Of a DNA stretch of 64,000 bases, positions 1-7,772 are shown in pieces. The stretch comes from Clostridiales bacterium. Its GTDB lineage: Bacteria > Bacillota > Clostridia > Christensenellales > CAG-138. Below the pieces are notes generated by a model, which ran no database searches, was not told the DNA's origin, and saw only the letters and a program-made list of their open reading frames with translations. A program made the translations under genes and the position numbers. The stretch's first letter is position 1, and each line of letters begins with the position of its first letter. The DNA is taken from contig DXWI01000013.1 in the NCBI GenBank assembly GCA_019416935.1, positions 3,464 through 67,463 on the forward strand, written 5' to 3'.

Positions 1-403
1 CAGCGATCGCGGCAAACGGCGTCAAAACGATATCGACCGGCGTTTTTCCGGAAACCAATTCCCCGATCTCCGCACCGACCACCGCGCTGATATACGCGCC
101 GATCGGCCCGCCGAGCGCATAGCCGATCGTGCCGGTTGCGGCAGAGGAGAACAGCACCAGGGGCTTCACCTTCATGCCCCAGGCAACGCCTACGCCGATG
201 GCTGCACCGGTCGCGGCGCTGATGTTCGGCAGCGCGCTGATGATCGTCTCCGCCCCTGCAAGGAACGGCAGTTTGAACAGCTGGCCGATGATCGTACCGA
301 TAATGAGCGATGCGAACAGGCCGAGCGCCATGCCGCCCATGGCGTCGATAAAATACCGCTTGAACAGCCGCTTTACCACCGCAGAGAATCCATTTCTACC
401 CAT
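1..403 (-). CDS. PTS EIIC-like integral membrane protein, N-terminal part (runs off window)
   Basis: About 134 residues are visible before the left edge. The protein opens MGRNGFSAVVKRLFKRYF, a short basic cytoplasmic tail, then Gly/Ala/Ile-rich helices (about residues 20-45, 60-80 and 90-125). The pattern of GxxxG-rich helices with 'GPIGAYISAVVGAEIGELV' matches my memory of the PTS_EIIC_2 family (regulatory or transport membrane subunits of PTS type found in Firmicutes). The start is the ATG whose upstream AAAGGA lies 7 nt away; an ATG 7 nt further upstream runs into a TAG at once. Family assignment is by resemblance only, and the substrate is unknown. Confidence 0.6.
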   Translation of the reverse strand, partial: MGRNGFSAVVKRLFKRYFIDAMGGMALGLFASLIIGTIIGQLFKLPFLAGAETIISALPNISAATGAAIGVGVAWGMKVKPLVLFSSAATGTIGYALGGPIGAYISAVVGAEIGELVSGKTPVDIVLTPFAAIA

Positions 404-545
404 TTTCCATTCCTTTCTCCCGCCGCCGCCCGGCAGCGAATCACCAGCTTCCCAGTTTTGGGGTGCTTGCATACATACCGTTTCCACCCATCGCGTCCGC
501 GCTTGTGCGGCGCGCAAGCGTGCGCGCGCAGCCGGCCAACGGTTC

Positions 546-1088
546 TCACTTTTGGCGGAAACGAAGCTCCACGCCGCTCTTCGCCGCCATTTGCCGAAAG
601 ATCAGCGCGGCATGTGCCGCACGATCGGCAACCGGCTTTTGCATAAGCGACTCGTCCCCGTTCAAGAGCGAAACGGCCTCCCGCAGCTCCGAAATGGGGA
701 GCAGAGACACACCTGCGACAAAAAAACGCTTGCGTCTACCGTCGTTGTATCCATCCAGCAGCGCTTTCAAAACCACCATCCGCTCATTGAGTTCGAGCAT
801 ATACGCATCGAGGTCGCTGCTCGCCCGCTCCGCATCCTTAGCCCGATTGCGGCGAATGACGAAGGAATCGCCGGTATCCCATGCCGCATATTCTGCACAT
901 GGGTACTGTGCACACTGCCAGCAATACGCAACGTGACCGTGCTCCATGGCGCAGCGCGCGATTCGGCACGACTGGTTCCCCGGCCCGCCGCCGCAGCCGG
1001 GGCAATACCCGCCGAGCTGCATTTGGCACAGCCCGCAGTTGAGGCCGCAAAGCGACAGCAGCAGGTTCTCCCGCACACCCCCCTTCAT
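546..1088 (-). CDS. Cysteine-rich DUF3795-type protein
   Basis: The 180-residue protein carries a dense N-terminal cysteine cluster (CGLNCGLC at residues 14-21, then CPGC, later CRIARC and CWQCAQYPC), the hallmark of DUF3795 proteins, which probably bind zinc or an iron-sulfur cluster. The C-terminal half is helical without recognised motifs. The open frame extends further upstream through the promoter, so I place the start at the ATG preceding KGGVREN; a GGAAAGG lies about 15 nt upstream, a loose spacing, so the start is uncertain. It is divergent from dnaX and appears monocistronic. No function is established for the family. Confidence 0.65.
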   Translation of the reverse strand: MKGGVRENLLLSLCGLNCGLCQMQLGGYCPGCGGGPGNQSCRIARCAMEHGHVAYCWQCAQYPCAEYAAWDTGDSFVIRRNRAKDAERASSDLDAYMLELNERMVVLKALLDGYNDGRRKRFFVAGVSLLPISELREAVSLLNGDESLMQKPVADRAAHAALIFRQMAAKSGVELRFRQK

Positions 1089-1125
1089 GAATGCGATTGA
1101 TGCCTTTCCAAAGCGTTTCCGCTTT

Positions 1126-1154
1126 ATTATAAGGAAAATGCTGCCGAAACACAA
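1126..1154 (-). promoter_or_regulatory. SigA-type promoter of the DUF3795 gene
   Basis: On the minus strand TTGTGT (plus 1149-1154) is followed after 17 nt by a perfect TATAAT (1126-1131). The predicted transcript starts near 1119, giving a 30-nt leader before the ATG at 1088. Confidence 0.65.
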
Positions 1155-1215
1155 GCGCTTCAAGATCGGCTGCACGGAATGTTTTCGAAATTGCGGTCCA
1201 TAAGGCATCGTGCCG

Positions 1216-1245
1216 TTGCATGAGCGGGCGACGATATGGTATGAT
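1216..1245 (+). promoter_or_regulatory. SigA-type promoter of dnaX operon
   Basis: TTGCAT (1216-1221) and TATGAT (1240-1245) are separated by 18 nt, and the dnaX ATG with a GGGAGG ribosome site lies 28 nt further on. It points away from the DUF3795 promoter. Confidence 0.6.
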
Positions 1246-1273
1246 AGATTGAAAAGTTTTGGGAGGCCAAGCA

Positions 1274-2917
1274 ATGGCATACCGTGCACTCTATCGAAAA
1301 TACCGGCCCACAAAATTCTCTGAGGTTGTCGGTCAGGACCATATTACCACCACGCTGCAAAACCAGATTGCAACGGGGCATGTTGCCCACGCCTATCTGT
1401 TCTGCGGCACGCGCGGCACCGGCAAAACCAGTACCGCGAAGATCTTTGCCCGCGCCGTCAACTGCCTCTCCCCCGAGGGCGGCGAGCCCTGCGGTCATTG
1501 CCATGCCTGCGAGGTCGCGCTGGACGCCGGCAACCCCGATATTACCGAAATCGATGCCGCAAGCAACAACGGCGTCGATGATATCCGTGCGCTCATCGAA
1601 AAAGCGCACTATGCGCCTCTGCAGCTGCAAACGCGCGTGTTCATCATCGACGAGGTGCATATGCTGTCCACCTCGGCGTTTAACGCGCTGCTCAAGACGC
1701 TCGAAGAACCGCCCGCGCACATCCTGTTCATTCTGGCTACGACGGAGCCACAAAAGCTCCCAGCGACCATCATTTCCCGCTGCCAGCGGTACGACTTTCA
1801 CCGGCTTTCCATCCAGGACATCGTGCGCAATCTCAAAAGCGTGCTCCAGCGCGCCGGCGCATCCATCGATGAGGAGGGTCTGCTTCTGATTGCGCGCTCC
1901 GCCGACGGTGGTATGCGCGACGCGCTGTCCCTCGCGGACCAGTGCCTCGCCTTCTGCGGGGATCATGTTTCGGCAAAGGACGCATATGACGTACTCGGCA
2001 GCATGGAACAGAGCTTCCTGTTCGACATGGCCGGAGCGCTCCTCGCCTCCGATGCGGCCAAGTCGCTGCACATGCTCGACGGCATCGTCCGCGGCGGGCG
2101 CGACCTCACGGTGTTCTGTCAGGATCTGTCCGCACACATGCGCGCGCTGCTGCTCGCAAAGACCTGCGGCCGCTGCGAGGATCTGCTGGACTGCACGAGC
2201 GACGCCATGGACCGCTATCTCGACCAGGCGGAGGGATGTTCGCACGCGCGGTTGCTGCTGTCGCTGCAAACGCTGCTCGGCGTACAGGGAGAGATGCGCT
2301 ATCTGCCCTCGCCGCGCATGGCGCTCGAAAGCGCTCTCGTGAGCATTTGCAGGCCGGAGGACAACAGTTCGCTCCTCGCTCTGGAGGCCCGTCTCGACCG
2401 GTTGGAACAGCATGGCCTTCCGGCAAGCGCCGCGCCAAGGCCCAGCGAGCCGTCCGTACAGACCGCCGCTTCCGCTGCGGCGCCCGCCGTGCCGACCGTT
2501 CCGACGCCTTCGGCGCCGGCATCCAGCGCTGTACAGGAGCCGGCGAGCCCAGCGCAGGCTGCCGAGCCGTCGCCCGCGCCAACGGGCCGGAGCGATATGC
2601 GATGGAGTGCAGAATCGCTGTGGAGCGCAGCGCTTGATGAGCTCAAAAAACAGAACATCCTCATACACGCTATGGCAACCCCGGGCGTTGCCCAAAACCT
2701 GACGGACGATATGCTGACCGTGATCTTCCCCGAAACGCGCGTCACGCAGTACAACAGCATGTGCGCCCCGGTCAATCACAACAAATTGCAGGCGATCGTT
2801 TCGGCTTTGCGCGCCGGCACCGGCATCACGTTTATCAAGGGACAGGTTGCGCCCGTCTCACCGGAAACGGAGGCGCGGGCGAGAGAAATTTTTGGCGACA
2901 AGCTCATCATTGAGTAA
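1274..2917 (+). CDS. dnaX: DNA polymerase III subunit gamma/tau
   Basis: This 547-residue AAA+ clamp-loader subunit loads the beta sliding clamp onto primed DNA. It shows the canonical start MAYRALYRKYRP, Walker A GTRGTGKTS (about 45-53), a four-cysteine zinc module (C64, C73, C76, C79), Walker B with IIDEVHML, and the SRC motif 'ATIISRCQRYDF'. A long Ala/Pro linker (about 375-440) leads to a tau-like C-terminal domain, so it is full length for Firmicutes. GGGAGG sits 7 nt before the ATG. It heads the conserved block dnaX-ybaB-recR. Confidence 0.97.
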   Translation: MAYRALYRKYRPTKFSEVVGQDHITTTLQNQIATGHVAHAYLFCGTRGTGKTSTAKIFARAVNCLSPEGGEPCGHCHACEVALDAGNPDITEIDAASNNGVDDIRALIEKAHYAPLQLQTRVFIIDEVHMLSTSAFNALLKTLEEPPAHILFILATTEPQKLPATIISRCQRYDFHRLSIQDIVRNLKSVLQRAGASIDEEGLLLIARSADGGMRDALSLADQCLAFCGDHVSAKDAYDVLGSMEQSFLFDMAGALLASDAAKSLHMLDGIVRGGRDLTVFCQDLSAHMRALLLAKTCGRCEDLLDCTSDAMDRYLDQAEGCSHARLLLSLQTLLGVQGEMRYLPSPRMALESALVSICRPEDNSSLLALEARLDRLEQHGLPASAAPRPSEPSVQTAASAAAPAVPTVPTPSAPASSAVQEPASPAQAAEPSPAPTGRSDMRWSAESLWSAALDELKKQNILIHAMATPGVAQNLTDDMLTVIFPETRVTQYNSMCAPVNHNKLQAIVSALRAGTGITFIKGQVAPVSPETEARAREIFGDKLIIE

Positions 2918-2960
2918 ACGATGAAGGGCAAATAACAGATTCGATTTGGAGGTTTGAACG

Positions 2961-3296
2961 ATGGCAAAAGGCGGATTCCCCGGAATGGGCGGCGCAAACA
3001 TGCAGCAGTTGATGCGGCAGGCACAGAAGATGCAGCAGGATATGCTGCGTAAGCAGGAGGAGCTGCAATCGCGTGAGTTTACGTCCACATCGGGCGGCGG
3101 CATGGTCACCGCAACCGTAACGGGCGCGAAGGAGCTCACGAATCTCACGATTTCCCCCGACTGCGTGGATCCCGACGATGTGGAAATGCTGCAGGATCTG
3201 GTGCTGGCTGCGGTCAACGGTGCGCTGCACGAAGCGCTTGAAACGACCGAGCGCGAGATGGGCAAGCTGACCGGAGGAATGAACCTCGGTCTATGA
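2961..3296 (+). CDS. YbaB/EbfC family nucleoid-associated protein
   Basis: The 111-residue protein has the family's Met/Gln-rich N-terminal helix ('MQQLMRQAQKMQQDMLRKQEEL') followed by the strand 'GGGMVTATVTGAKELTNL' and a C-terminal helix. Members bind DNA as dimers and lie between dnaX and recR in most Firmicutes. A strong TTTGGAGG lies 8 nt before the ATG. Its stop overlaps the recR start (ATGA), so the two are probably translationally coupled. Confidence 0.93.
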   Translation: MAKGGFPGMGGANMQQLMRQAQKMQQDMLRKQEELQSREFTSTSGGGMVTATVTGAKELTNLTISPDCVDPDDVEMLQDLVLAAVNGALHEALETTEREMGKLTGGMNLGL

Positions 3297-3892
3297 TCAC
3301 CATTGAACCCATCAACAAGCTCACAACCCAGCTCTCCCGTCTGCCCGGCATCGGCCAAAAGACGGCGCAGCGCCTTGCGTATCATATTCTCGGCATTCCC
3401 GAGTCTCAGGCCACGGAACTGGCGGAGGCCATTTTGGATGCGCGCCGCAGCGTACACAACTGTCCGATCTGCGGCACCTATACGGATGTGGAGCCATGCG
3501 CCATTTGCAGCGATGCGCAACGCGACGGCAGCACGCTCTGCGTAGTCTGCGAGGCGCGCGATGTGACGGCAATGGAAAAAACCCGCGAATACCACGGCAA
3601 ATACCATGTGCTCCACGGCGTGCTCTCGCCGATGGACGGCGTCGGCCCGAACGATATCCGCATCAACGAGCTGCTTACGCGCGTCAAGGACGGCAGCGTG
3701 CGCGAGGTGATCCTCGCGACCAATCCGGACGTGGAGGGTGAGGCAACCGCCTCCTATATCGCACGCCTGCTCAAGCCCATGGGGATCACCTGCACGCGCA
3801 TTGCTCACGGCATTCCCATCGGCGGGAACCTGGAATATACCGACGAGGTAACGCTTGCCAAGGCGCTGGAAGGCCGCCGCAGCATGCTGTAA
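3293..3892 (+). CDS. recR: Recombination mediator protein RecR
   Basis: RecR (199 residues, normal length) helps load RecA in RecFOR-dependent gap repair. Visible are the helix-hairpin-helix 'LPGIGQKTAQRLAYHIL' at the N-terminus, the C4 zinc finger (CPICGTY...CAIC, about 57-72), and a Toprim domain with 'ATNPDVEGEATASYI' and the conserved ending 'HGIPIGGNLEYTDEVTL'. It overlaps ybaB by 4 nt. Confidence 0.97.
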   Translation: MITIEPINKLTTQLSRLPGIGQKTAQRLAYHILGIPESQATELAEAILDARRSVHNCPICGTYTDVEPCAICSDAQRDGSTLCVVCEARDVTAMEKTREYHGKYHVLHGVLSPMDGVGPNDIRINELLTRVKDGSVREVILATNPDVEGEATASYIARLLKPMGITCTRIAHGIPIGGNLEYTDEVTLAKALEGRRSML

Positions 3893-3902
3893 GGAGCTCA
3901 CC

Positions 3903-4316
3903 ATGAAGATCGTTGTCATCGACGGACAGGGCGGCAAGATGGGCAGCGCGCTCATCGAACGCATCAAATCCGCGCTGCCGGAACACACCTGCATCGCCGT
4001 GGGTACCAACAGCATCGCCACCGCCGCCATGCTGCGCGCGGGCGCGGACGCGGGCGCCACCGGCGAAAACCCGGTCATTGTGAACGTTCGTGACGCGGAC
4101 GTGGTCGCGGGGCCCATCGGTATTCTCGCGGCCAACGCGCTGTATGGCGAGATCTCCCCCGCCATGGCCTGCGCCGTTGCCGAGTGTCCGGCGGTCAAGC
4201 TGCTTTTGCCCGTGAACCGCTGCAACAACATCGTGATCGGCGTTCGGGAACAGCCGCTGTCGGAATACCTGAAGGAAGCGGTGCAGCGCATCGCCGCCCT
4301 CTCGCAAGCAGAATAA
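3903..4316 (+). CDS. DUF3842 family protein
   Basis: The 137-residue protein starts with a nucleotide-binding-like loop 'VVIDGQGGKMGSALIERI' and contains 'GANAI-like' segments (GTNSIATAAMLRAGA) and 'CNNIVIG' near the end, features I recognise from DUF3842. The function is unknown. It lies 10 nt downstream of recR with a GGAG before the ATG, so it is the last gene of the dnaX operon, followed by a strong hairpin. Confidence 0.8.
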   Translation: MKIVVIDGQGGKMGSALIERIKSALPEHTCIAVGTNSIATAAMLRAGADAGATGENPVIVNVRDADVVAGPIGILAANALYGEISPAMACAVAECPAVKLLLPVNRCNNIVIGVREQPLSEYLKEAVQRIAALSQAE

Positions 4317-4350
4317 ACGGATGCGCGGGAATCCCCGCGCGCATTGCTTT

Positions 4351-4389
4351 GGACAGACTGCCATCCGTTATGCGGATGGCAGTCTGTCC
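4351..4389. terminator. Bidirectional hairpin between convergent operons
   Basis: A perfect 17-bp stem (4351-4367 with 4373-4389) closes a 5-nt loop. It stands between the end of the dnaX operon and the end of the mutY operon. No long U-tract follows on either side, so termination is inferred from position and stem strength. A smaller 7-bp GC hairpin (4323-4329 with 4334-4340) lies just upstream. Confidence 0.65.
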
Positions 4390-4426
4390 ATCACAGGGCT
4401 TTGTTCAGCCACGAACCGAGCGGCCA

Positions 4427-5365
4427 TCAATCGAGCAATGCGTCGCAGGGGTCCAAATAGGGTTCCAGATGGCCGGAACGGATACATTCGTCATGCGTCA
4501 TCGCATAAAATGCCAAGTCCCCCCTGTCCCACGTCGGGTCGGCGTATGCCCATGCGCCGTTCAGCCACAGCCGGTTCCACTCGTGTTCGCCGTCGGCAAT
4601 GCCGTCCGAATCCAGGTCCACGCTGCCGCCGACCAGATAGCAGGGAATGCCCGCCTGTGTGAGCAACAGTTGATACAGCTCCGCATATGTTTGACAATAT
4701 GCGCTTCCCGTTGTCACCGCGTCGTAAACCGTCAGACGCATGTCGAGCACATACCGTAAATTTTCGACCACCCACAAAAACAGCGCTTCGGCCCATTCCT
4801 CCGGAGACGCGCCCGCACGGCATTGTGACAAGGCTTCATTGATGCGTTCCGAAAACGCGCCGATCAAGGCAAGATGCGTCTCCCGCCCATACACATAGCG
4901 AATCGTGAGGCAGCCCGTATCGTCTACATATTCAAACGGGCCCTCCCCCTCAAAGAACTTCGCATCATACAACAGCATTTTTGGCGCATACAGCGCGTGA
5001 ATCGTGCGCTCTACGCGCGCAAAATCTGTCCTGCCAGACAACTGCACGCTCGTTTCCCCCGTCTCGATGGCCGCAATCACCGCATAATAATCGCAAAGCG
5101 CATCGCCAAGGAACGCCTTCGCATGCTCCGGCAGGCGAAGCGGATCATAGACCGGCCGCTCGCGCAACACGGGTCCCGCCGTAACGTCGGTTTGAACATC
5201 GGGCGCGGGTTCCGGCGTCATGACGGTTTCCAACTCCACCACGCGCTGTGGGGCGGCTGTCGTCGGCGTCGGGGGCCGACTCTGCGCAGGAACGGCACAG
5301 CCGCACGCAGCCGGCAGCAAAACCGCGAGCAGCGCGCACAAGGGGCGCAGCTTTTGCTTTCTCAT
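4427..5365 (-). CDS. Transglutaminase-like lipoprotein
   Basis: A 312-residue exported lipoprotein: signal peptide MRKQKLRPLCALLAVLLPAAC with the lipobox cysteine near residue 21, then a Thr/Pro-rich linker (30-65). The C-terminal domain has a complete transglutaminase/cysteine-protease triad: C224 in 'GSAYCQTYAEL', H261 in 'GEHEWN' and D276 in 'YADPTWD'. Such domains act as surface proteases or cross-linking-type enzymes; the substrate is unknown. The start ATG overlaps the mutY stop (ATGA), so expression is coupled to mutY, an odd pairing for an exported protein and a DNA glycosylase. Confidence 0.85.
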   Translation of the reverse strand: MRKQKLRPLCALLAVLLPAACGCAVPAQSRPPTPTTAAPQRVVELETVMTPEPAPDVQTDVTAGPVLRERPVYDPLRLPEHAKAFLGDALCDYYAVIAAIETGETSVQLSGRTDFARVERTIHALYAPKMLLYDAKFFEGEGPFEYVDDTGCLTIRYVYGRETHLALIGAFSERINEALSQCRAGASPEEWAEALFLWVVENLRYVLDMRLTVYDAVTTGSAYCQTYAELYQLLLTQAGIPCYLVGGSVDLDSDGIADGEHEWNRLWLNGAWAYADPTWDRGDLAFYAMTHDECIRSGHLEPYLDPCDALLD

Positions 5366-6375
5366 GACAGGCATACCCGATAGGCCGTCGGCAACGCGTG
5401 TACCGCCTCGTCCATCCATGTCCATCCCGCCGGCAGAACCGGCAAATCCACCTCCACCGCACAGACGTGCATCCGCCATTCGACATGGGTAAAGATATGC
5501 CGCTGCTCATACAGCCGCCACTCGCCGAGCGGCCGCGCACCCCACGCATCCAACTGCCGCGCCATCGCATCGGTGTCCAGTACGCCCGCCGCATCCGGGA
5601 GCTGCCAGAGCGAGGCCAACAGGCCCGTAGCCGGCCGTTGGTACCCGGCGATCGCATGGCCGGATCGCAGCACAAACACCGTTTTCTCCTCAATGCGCCG
5701 CGCCTTTTTCCCGCGCTTGACCGGCAGTGCGGCGGCGGTTCCCGACGCGTGCGCAAGGCAATGCTCCCGGATGGGGCAGGCCGCGCAATGCGGAAGTCCG
5801 TTTGGCGCACAGACCGTTGCGCCAAGCTCCATCAACGCCTGATTGAATGCGCCCGGCTCGTCCTTTGGCATGGAAGAAAGCAGCGTTTCGCGCACCCGCC
5901 GTTTGACAGCGGCGTCCAGAATATCGGAAGGGTCGTTCCTGAGGCGCGCCATCACGCGCAGTACATTCCCATCCACCGCGGGCACGGCAATGCCGTAGGC
6001 AATCGAGGCAATCGCTCCGGCGGTGTACTCGCCGACGCCGGGCAGCGACAGCAGTGCATCGTAATCCTCCGGCAATCGGCCGTCAAACACAGCGACGACC
6101 CGTTGGGCGGCGAGATGCAGATTTCGCGCACGGCTGTAATATCCGAGCCCCTCCCACAGTTTCAGCAAGCGCTGTTCATCGACATCCGCAAGCGCATGCA
6201 CATCCGGCAGAGCGTCCAAAAAGCGCGTGTAATAGCCGCGCACGGCCTCCACGCGCGTCTGCTGCAGCATGATTTCGCTGACCCATATGCGATAGGCGTC
6301 CTTCGTTTGCCGCCACGGCAGCGCACGCGCGTTGTCGCGATACCACGCCAGCAGCCGTTCCATCCAAGTTTCCAT
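5362..6375 (-). CDS. mutY: A/G-specific adenine glycosylase MutY
   Basis: MutY (337 residues) removes adenine mispaired with 8-oxoguanine. The catalytic Glu lies in 'WVSEIMLQQTR', the helix-hairpin-helix is 'LLSLPGVGEYTAGAIA', the catalytic Asp is in 'PAVDGNVLRV', and four cysteines of the [4Fe-4S] cluster follow ('VCAPNGLPHCAACPIREHC'); the first Cys-Cys gap is 7 residues rather than the 6 I expect. A NUDIX-like C-terminal domain is present. I take the start at METWMER because a -10 element ends 6 nt before that ATG and no ribosome site is visible, so the mRNA is predicted leaderless. Confidence 0.93.
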   Translation of the reverse strand: METWMERLLAWYRDNARALPWRQTKDAYRIWVSEIMLQQTRVEAVRGYYTRFLDALPDVHALADVDEQRLLKLWEGLGYYSRARNLHLAAQRVVAVFDGRLPEDYDALLSLPGVGEYTAGAIASIAYGIAVPAVDGNVLRVMARLRNDPSDILDAAVKRRVRETLLSSMPKDEPGAFNQALMELGATVCAPNGLPHCAACPIREHCLAHASGTAAALPVKRGKKARRIEEKTVFVLRSGHAIAGYQRPATGLLASLWQLPDAAGVLDTDAMARQLDAWGARPLGEWRLYEQRHIFTHVEWRMHVCAVEVDLPVLPAGWTWMDEAVHALPTAYRVCLS

Positions 6376-6381
6376 GGAAAC

Positions 6382-6390
6382 AGTATACCA
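6382..6390 (-). promoter_or_regulatory. Extended -10 promoter of mutY (leaderless)
   Basis: On the minus strand TGG-TATACT (extended -10, TGn motif) ends 6 nt before the mutY ATG. No -35 match is visible. The start site should coincide with the start codon. Confidence 0.5.
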
Positions 6391-6405
6391 CAAACCGCAA
6401 ATCCA

Positions 6406-6414
6406 TGGTATAAT
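6406..6414 (+). promoter_or_regulatory. Extended -10 promoter of TIGR01440 gene
   Basis: TGG-TATAAT reads toward the TIGR01440 gene, 24 nt before its ATG. It is divergent from the mutY promoter, 15 nt away. Confidence 0.5.
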
Positions 6415-6437
6415 GGATGCAATTTGCAGGGAAGAAG

Positions 6438-7016
6438 ATGACGAAAACCATGGATCTGACAAGCATTCGTAGACAGGCGGCCGAGGCCGCCCGTCTACTG
6501 ATACAGGCGGCCGCGCCCAAGGGCGGCGAACTCTGCGTAATCGGCTGCTCAACCAGCGAAGTCGTGGGAGAACGCATTGGTTCCGCCTCCAACGCAGACG
6601 TTGCCAAGGCCATTATGGACGGCCTGCTTCCCGTGCTGCGCGAGGCCGAGGTATATGCCGCCGTGCAGGGCTGCGAGCACATCAACCGCTCGCTCTGCGT
6701 GGAGCGCGACTGCATGGAGCGGTATCACCTCGCTGAGGTATGGGTGGAGCCGTGGCTGCATGCCGGCGGTGCGTTCTGCACCGAAGCGGCGGAGCGTTTT
6801 ACCGACCATGTGATGGTCGAAGATCTGCGCGGGCAGGCCACACTCGGCATCGACATCGGCGGCACGCTCATCGGAATGCATATGCGTCCGGTCGTCGTGC
6901 CGGTTCATGCCGCCCTTCGACAGATTGGGAGCGCGGTTTTGATCCTCGCAAAGTCACGTCCGCGTTACGTTGGCGGTCCTCGCGCACACTATCCGTCGCA
7001 GGCCGCGCCCCGCTGA
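6438..7016 (+). CDS. TIGR01440/YwlG (UPF0340) family protein
   Basis: The 192-residue protein matches the UPF0340 family by 'CVIGCSTSEVVGERIGSASNADVA', 'AVQGCEHINRSLCVERDC' and the C-terminal 'GIDIGGTLIGMHMRPVVVPV'. The function is unknown; two invariant-looking cysteines and a Gly-rich end hint at a ligand-binding pocket. The ATG preceding TKTMDL has GCAGGGAAG just upstream, better than the in-frame ATG at 6417 that would sit 2 nt after the -10. Confidence 0.85.
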   Translation: MTKTMDLTSIRRQAAEAARLLIQAAAPKGGELCVIGCSTSEVVGERIGSASNADVAKAIMDGLLPVLREAEVYAAVQGCEHINRSLCVERDCMERYHLAEVWVEPWLHAGGAFCTEAAERFTDHVMVEDLRGQATLGIDIGGTLIGMHMRPVVVPVHAALRQIGSAVLILAKSRPRYVGGPRAHYPSQAAPR

Positions 7017-7036
7017 GGCGCAAATGCCCGAAAACT

Positions 7037-7108
7037 GATTGCAAAATTATGAATTTTTTGCCGAATACACACTATTTTGGGCATTTATTCATAATTATGT
7101 TTGCAATC
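7037..7108. repeat. Interrupted inverted repeat overlapping the RNA promoter
   Basis: GATTGCAAA and ATTATGAAT (7037-7054) are repeated in inverted form as ATTCATAAT (7087-7095) and TTTGCAATC (7100-7108). The right arm contains the -35 hexamer of the following promoter. It may be a terminator-like structure for the upstream gene or an operator. Confidence 0.6.
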
Positions 7109-7130
7109 TTCTGGCAACATGATCTATAAT
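7101..7130 (+). promoter_or_regulatory. Strong SigA promoter of the structured RNA
   Basis: TTGCAA (7101-7106), an 18-nt spacer and a perfect TATAAT (7125-7130). The predicted start at about 7137 is exactly the first base of the terminal helix of the RNA described next. Confidence 0.75.
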
Positions 7131-7136
7131 ATACAT

Positions 7137-7363
7137 GGTATCCGCGATTCGGGTCTGTGGTTGTAAATCGATGCCAGTCGCAGGCAAAACGATCCACGTA
7201 AGCGAACGAAATAGTCCGTGAGCATGGTGCGGCTTAGACGTTAGTCCAACCGGTGTGTTTCACATGCCGAGAGAGTCAGTAGTGGGGAGCGACATGCTTA
7301 GGAGCGAACCCTCCAGTTGGCGGGTGTGGGGTCAAAGACCAGGTCAGCCGAAAAACGGGTGCC
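7137..7363 (+). ncRNA. Structured, pseudoknotted RNA candidate (about 227 nt)
   Basis: The transcript expected from the preceding promoter folds into a closed architecture. The terminal helix is GGTATCCG (7137-7144) with CGGGTGCC (7356-7363), 8 pairs. Inside are GTCT 7153-7156 with AGAC 7236-7239; a stacked arm GTGG 7157-7160/CCAC 7194-7197, ATCG 7167-7170/CGAT 7190-7193 and GCC/GGC 7173-7185; CCAAC 7246-7250 with GTTGG 7316-7320 enclosing an 8-bp hairpin (7251-7269); and GGTC-AAA-GACC (7330-7340). GAGCATG (7220-7226) can pair with CATGCTT (7293-7299), crossing the CCAAC helix as a pseudoknot. No open frame covers it. Size, pseudoknot and position before a small protein gene recall the raiA-motif class of Firmicutes, but I cannot confirm that; it could be a new class or a long riboswitch. 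Confidence 0.75.
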
Positions 7364-7397
7364 AAAAAACCAATTTTTGAAGGGGAAAGAAAACAAC

Positions 7398-7673
7398 ATG
7401 TTCGAGGACAAGATTCTGGTTTGCAAGGATTGTGGCGCGCAGTTTACGTTCACCGCAGGTGAGCAGGAGTTCTACGCAGAGAAGGGTTTCCAGAATGAAC
7501 CCGTTCGCTGCAAGGCTTGCCGTTCCAACCGCAAGACCCAGCGCACAGGCGGAGAGCGCGAAATGTACGATGCGATCTGCGCAGAGTGCGGTGCTCCCAC
7601 CAAAATCCCGTTCGTTCCGCGCAACGACAGACCGATCTACTGCAGCAACTGCTTCCAGAACCACAAGCGCTAA
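7398..7673 (+). CDS. Small zinc-ribbon protein with four CxxC motifs
   Basis: The 91-residue protein begins MFEDKILVCKDCGAQF and has four CxxC pairs (C9/C12, C38/C41, C61/C64, C82/C85), suggesting two zinc knuckles or a double zinc ribbon. It matches the conserved 'probable zinc-ribbon' proteins of Firmicutes, whose role is unknown; nucleic-acid binding is a reasonable guess. GAAGGGG lies about 12 nt before the ATG. There is no terminator between the structured RNA and this gene, so they are probably co-transcribed. A strong terminator follows. Confidence 0.85.
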   Translation: MFEDKILVCKDCGAQFTFTAGEQEFYAEKGFQNEPVRCKACRSNRKTQRTGGEREMYDAICAECGAPTKIPFVPRNDRPIYCSNCFQNHKR

Positions 7674-7741
7674 CACCTGTCTCTTGTCTTGGCCGGTCGT
7701 TTCGGCGGGCAATTCATGGAGAAACCCATCCTGATCACAGC

Positions 7742-7772
7742 ATACCGGCAGTCAATCGACTGCCGGTATTTT
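7742..7772 (+). terminator. Rho-independent terminator after zinc-ribbon gene
   Basis: A perfect 12-bp stem (7742-7753 with 7758-7769), loop AATC and trailing TTTT. Confidence 0.9.

Noticed and set aside
1160..2779. 539-residue open frame antisense to dnaX
   Set aside because: It is the complement of a fully supported dnaX; the antisense translation is Arg/Gly/His-rich with no motif. High G+C gives many such shadow frames.
7317..7400. In-frame N-terminal extension of the zinc-ribbon protein
   Set aside because: The extension would translate the 3' part of the structured RNA; the ATG at MFEDKILVC has its own ribosome site and gives the conserved N-terminus.
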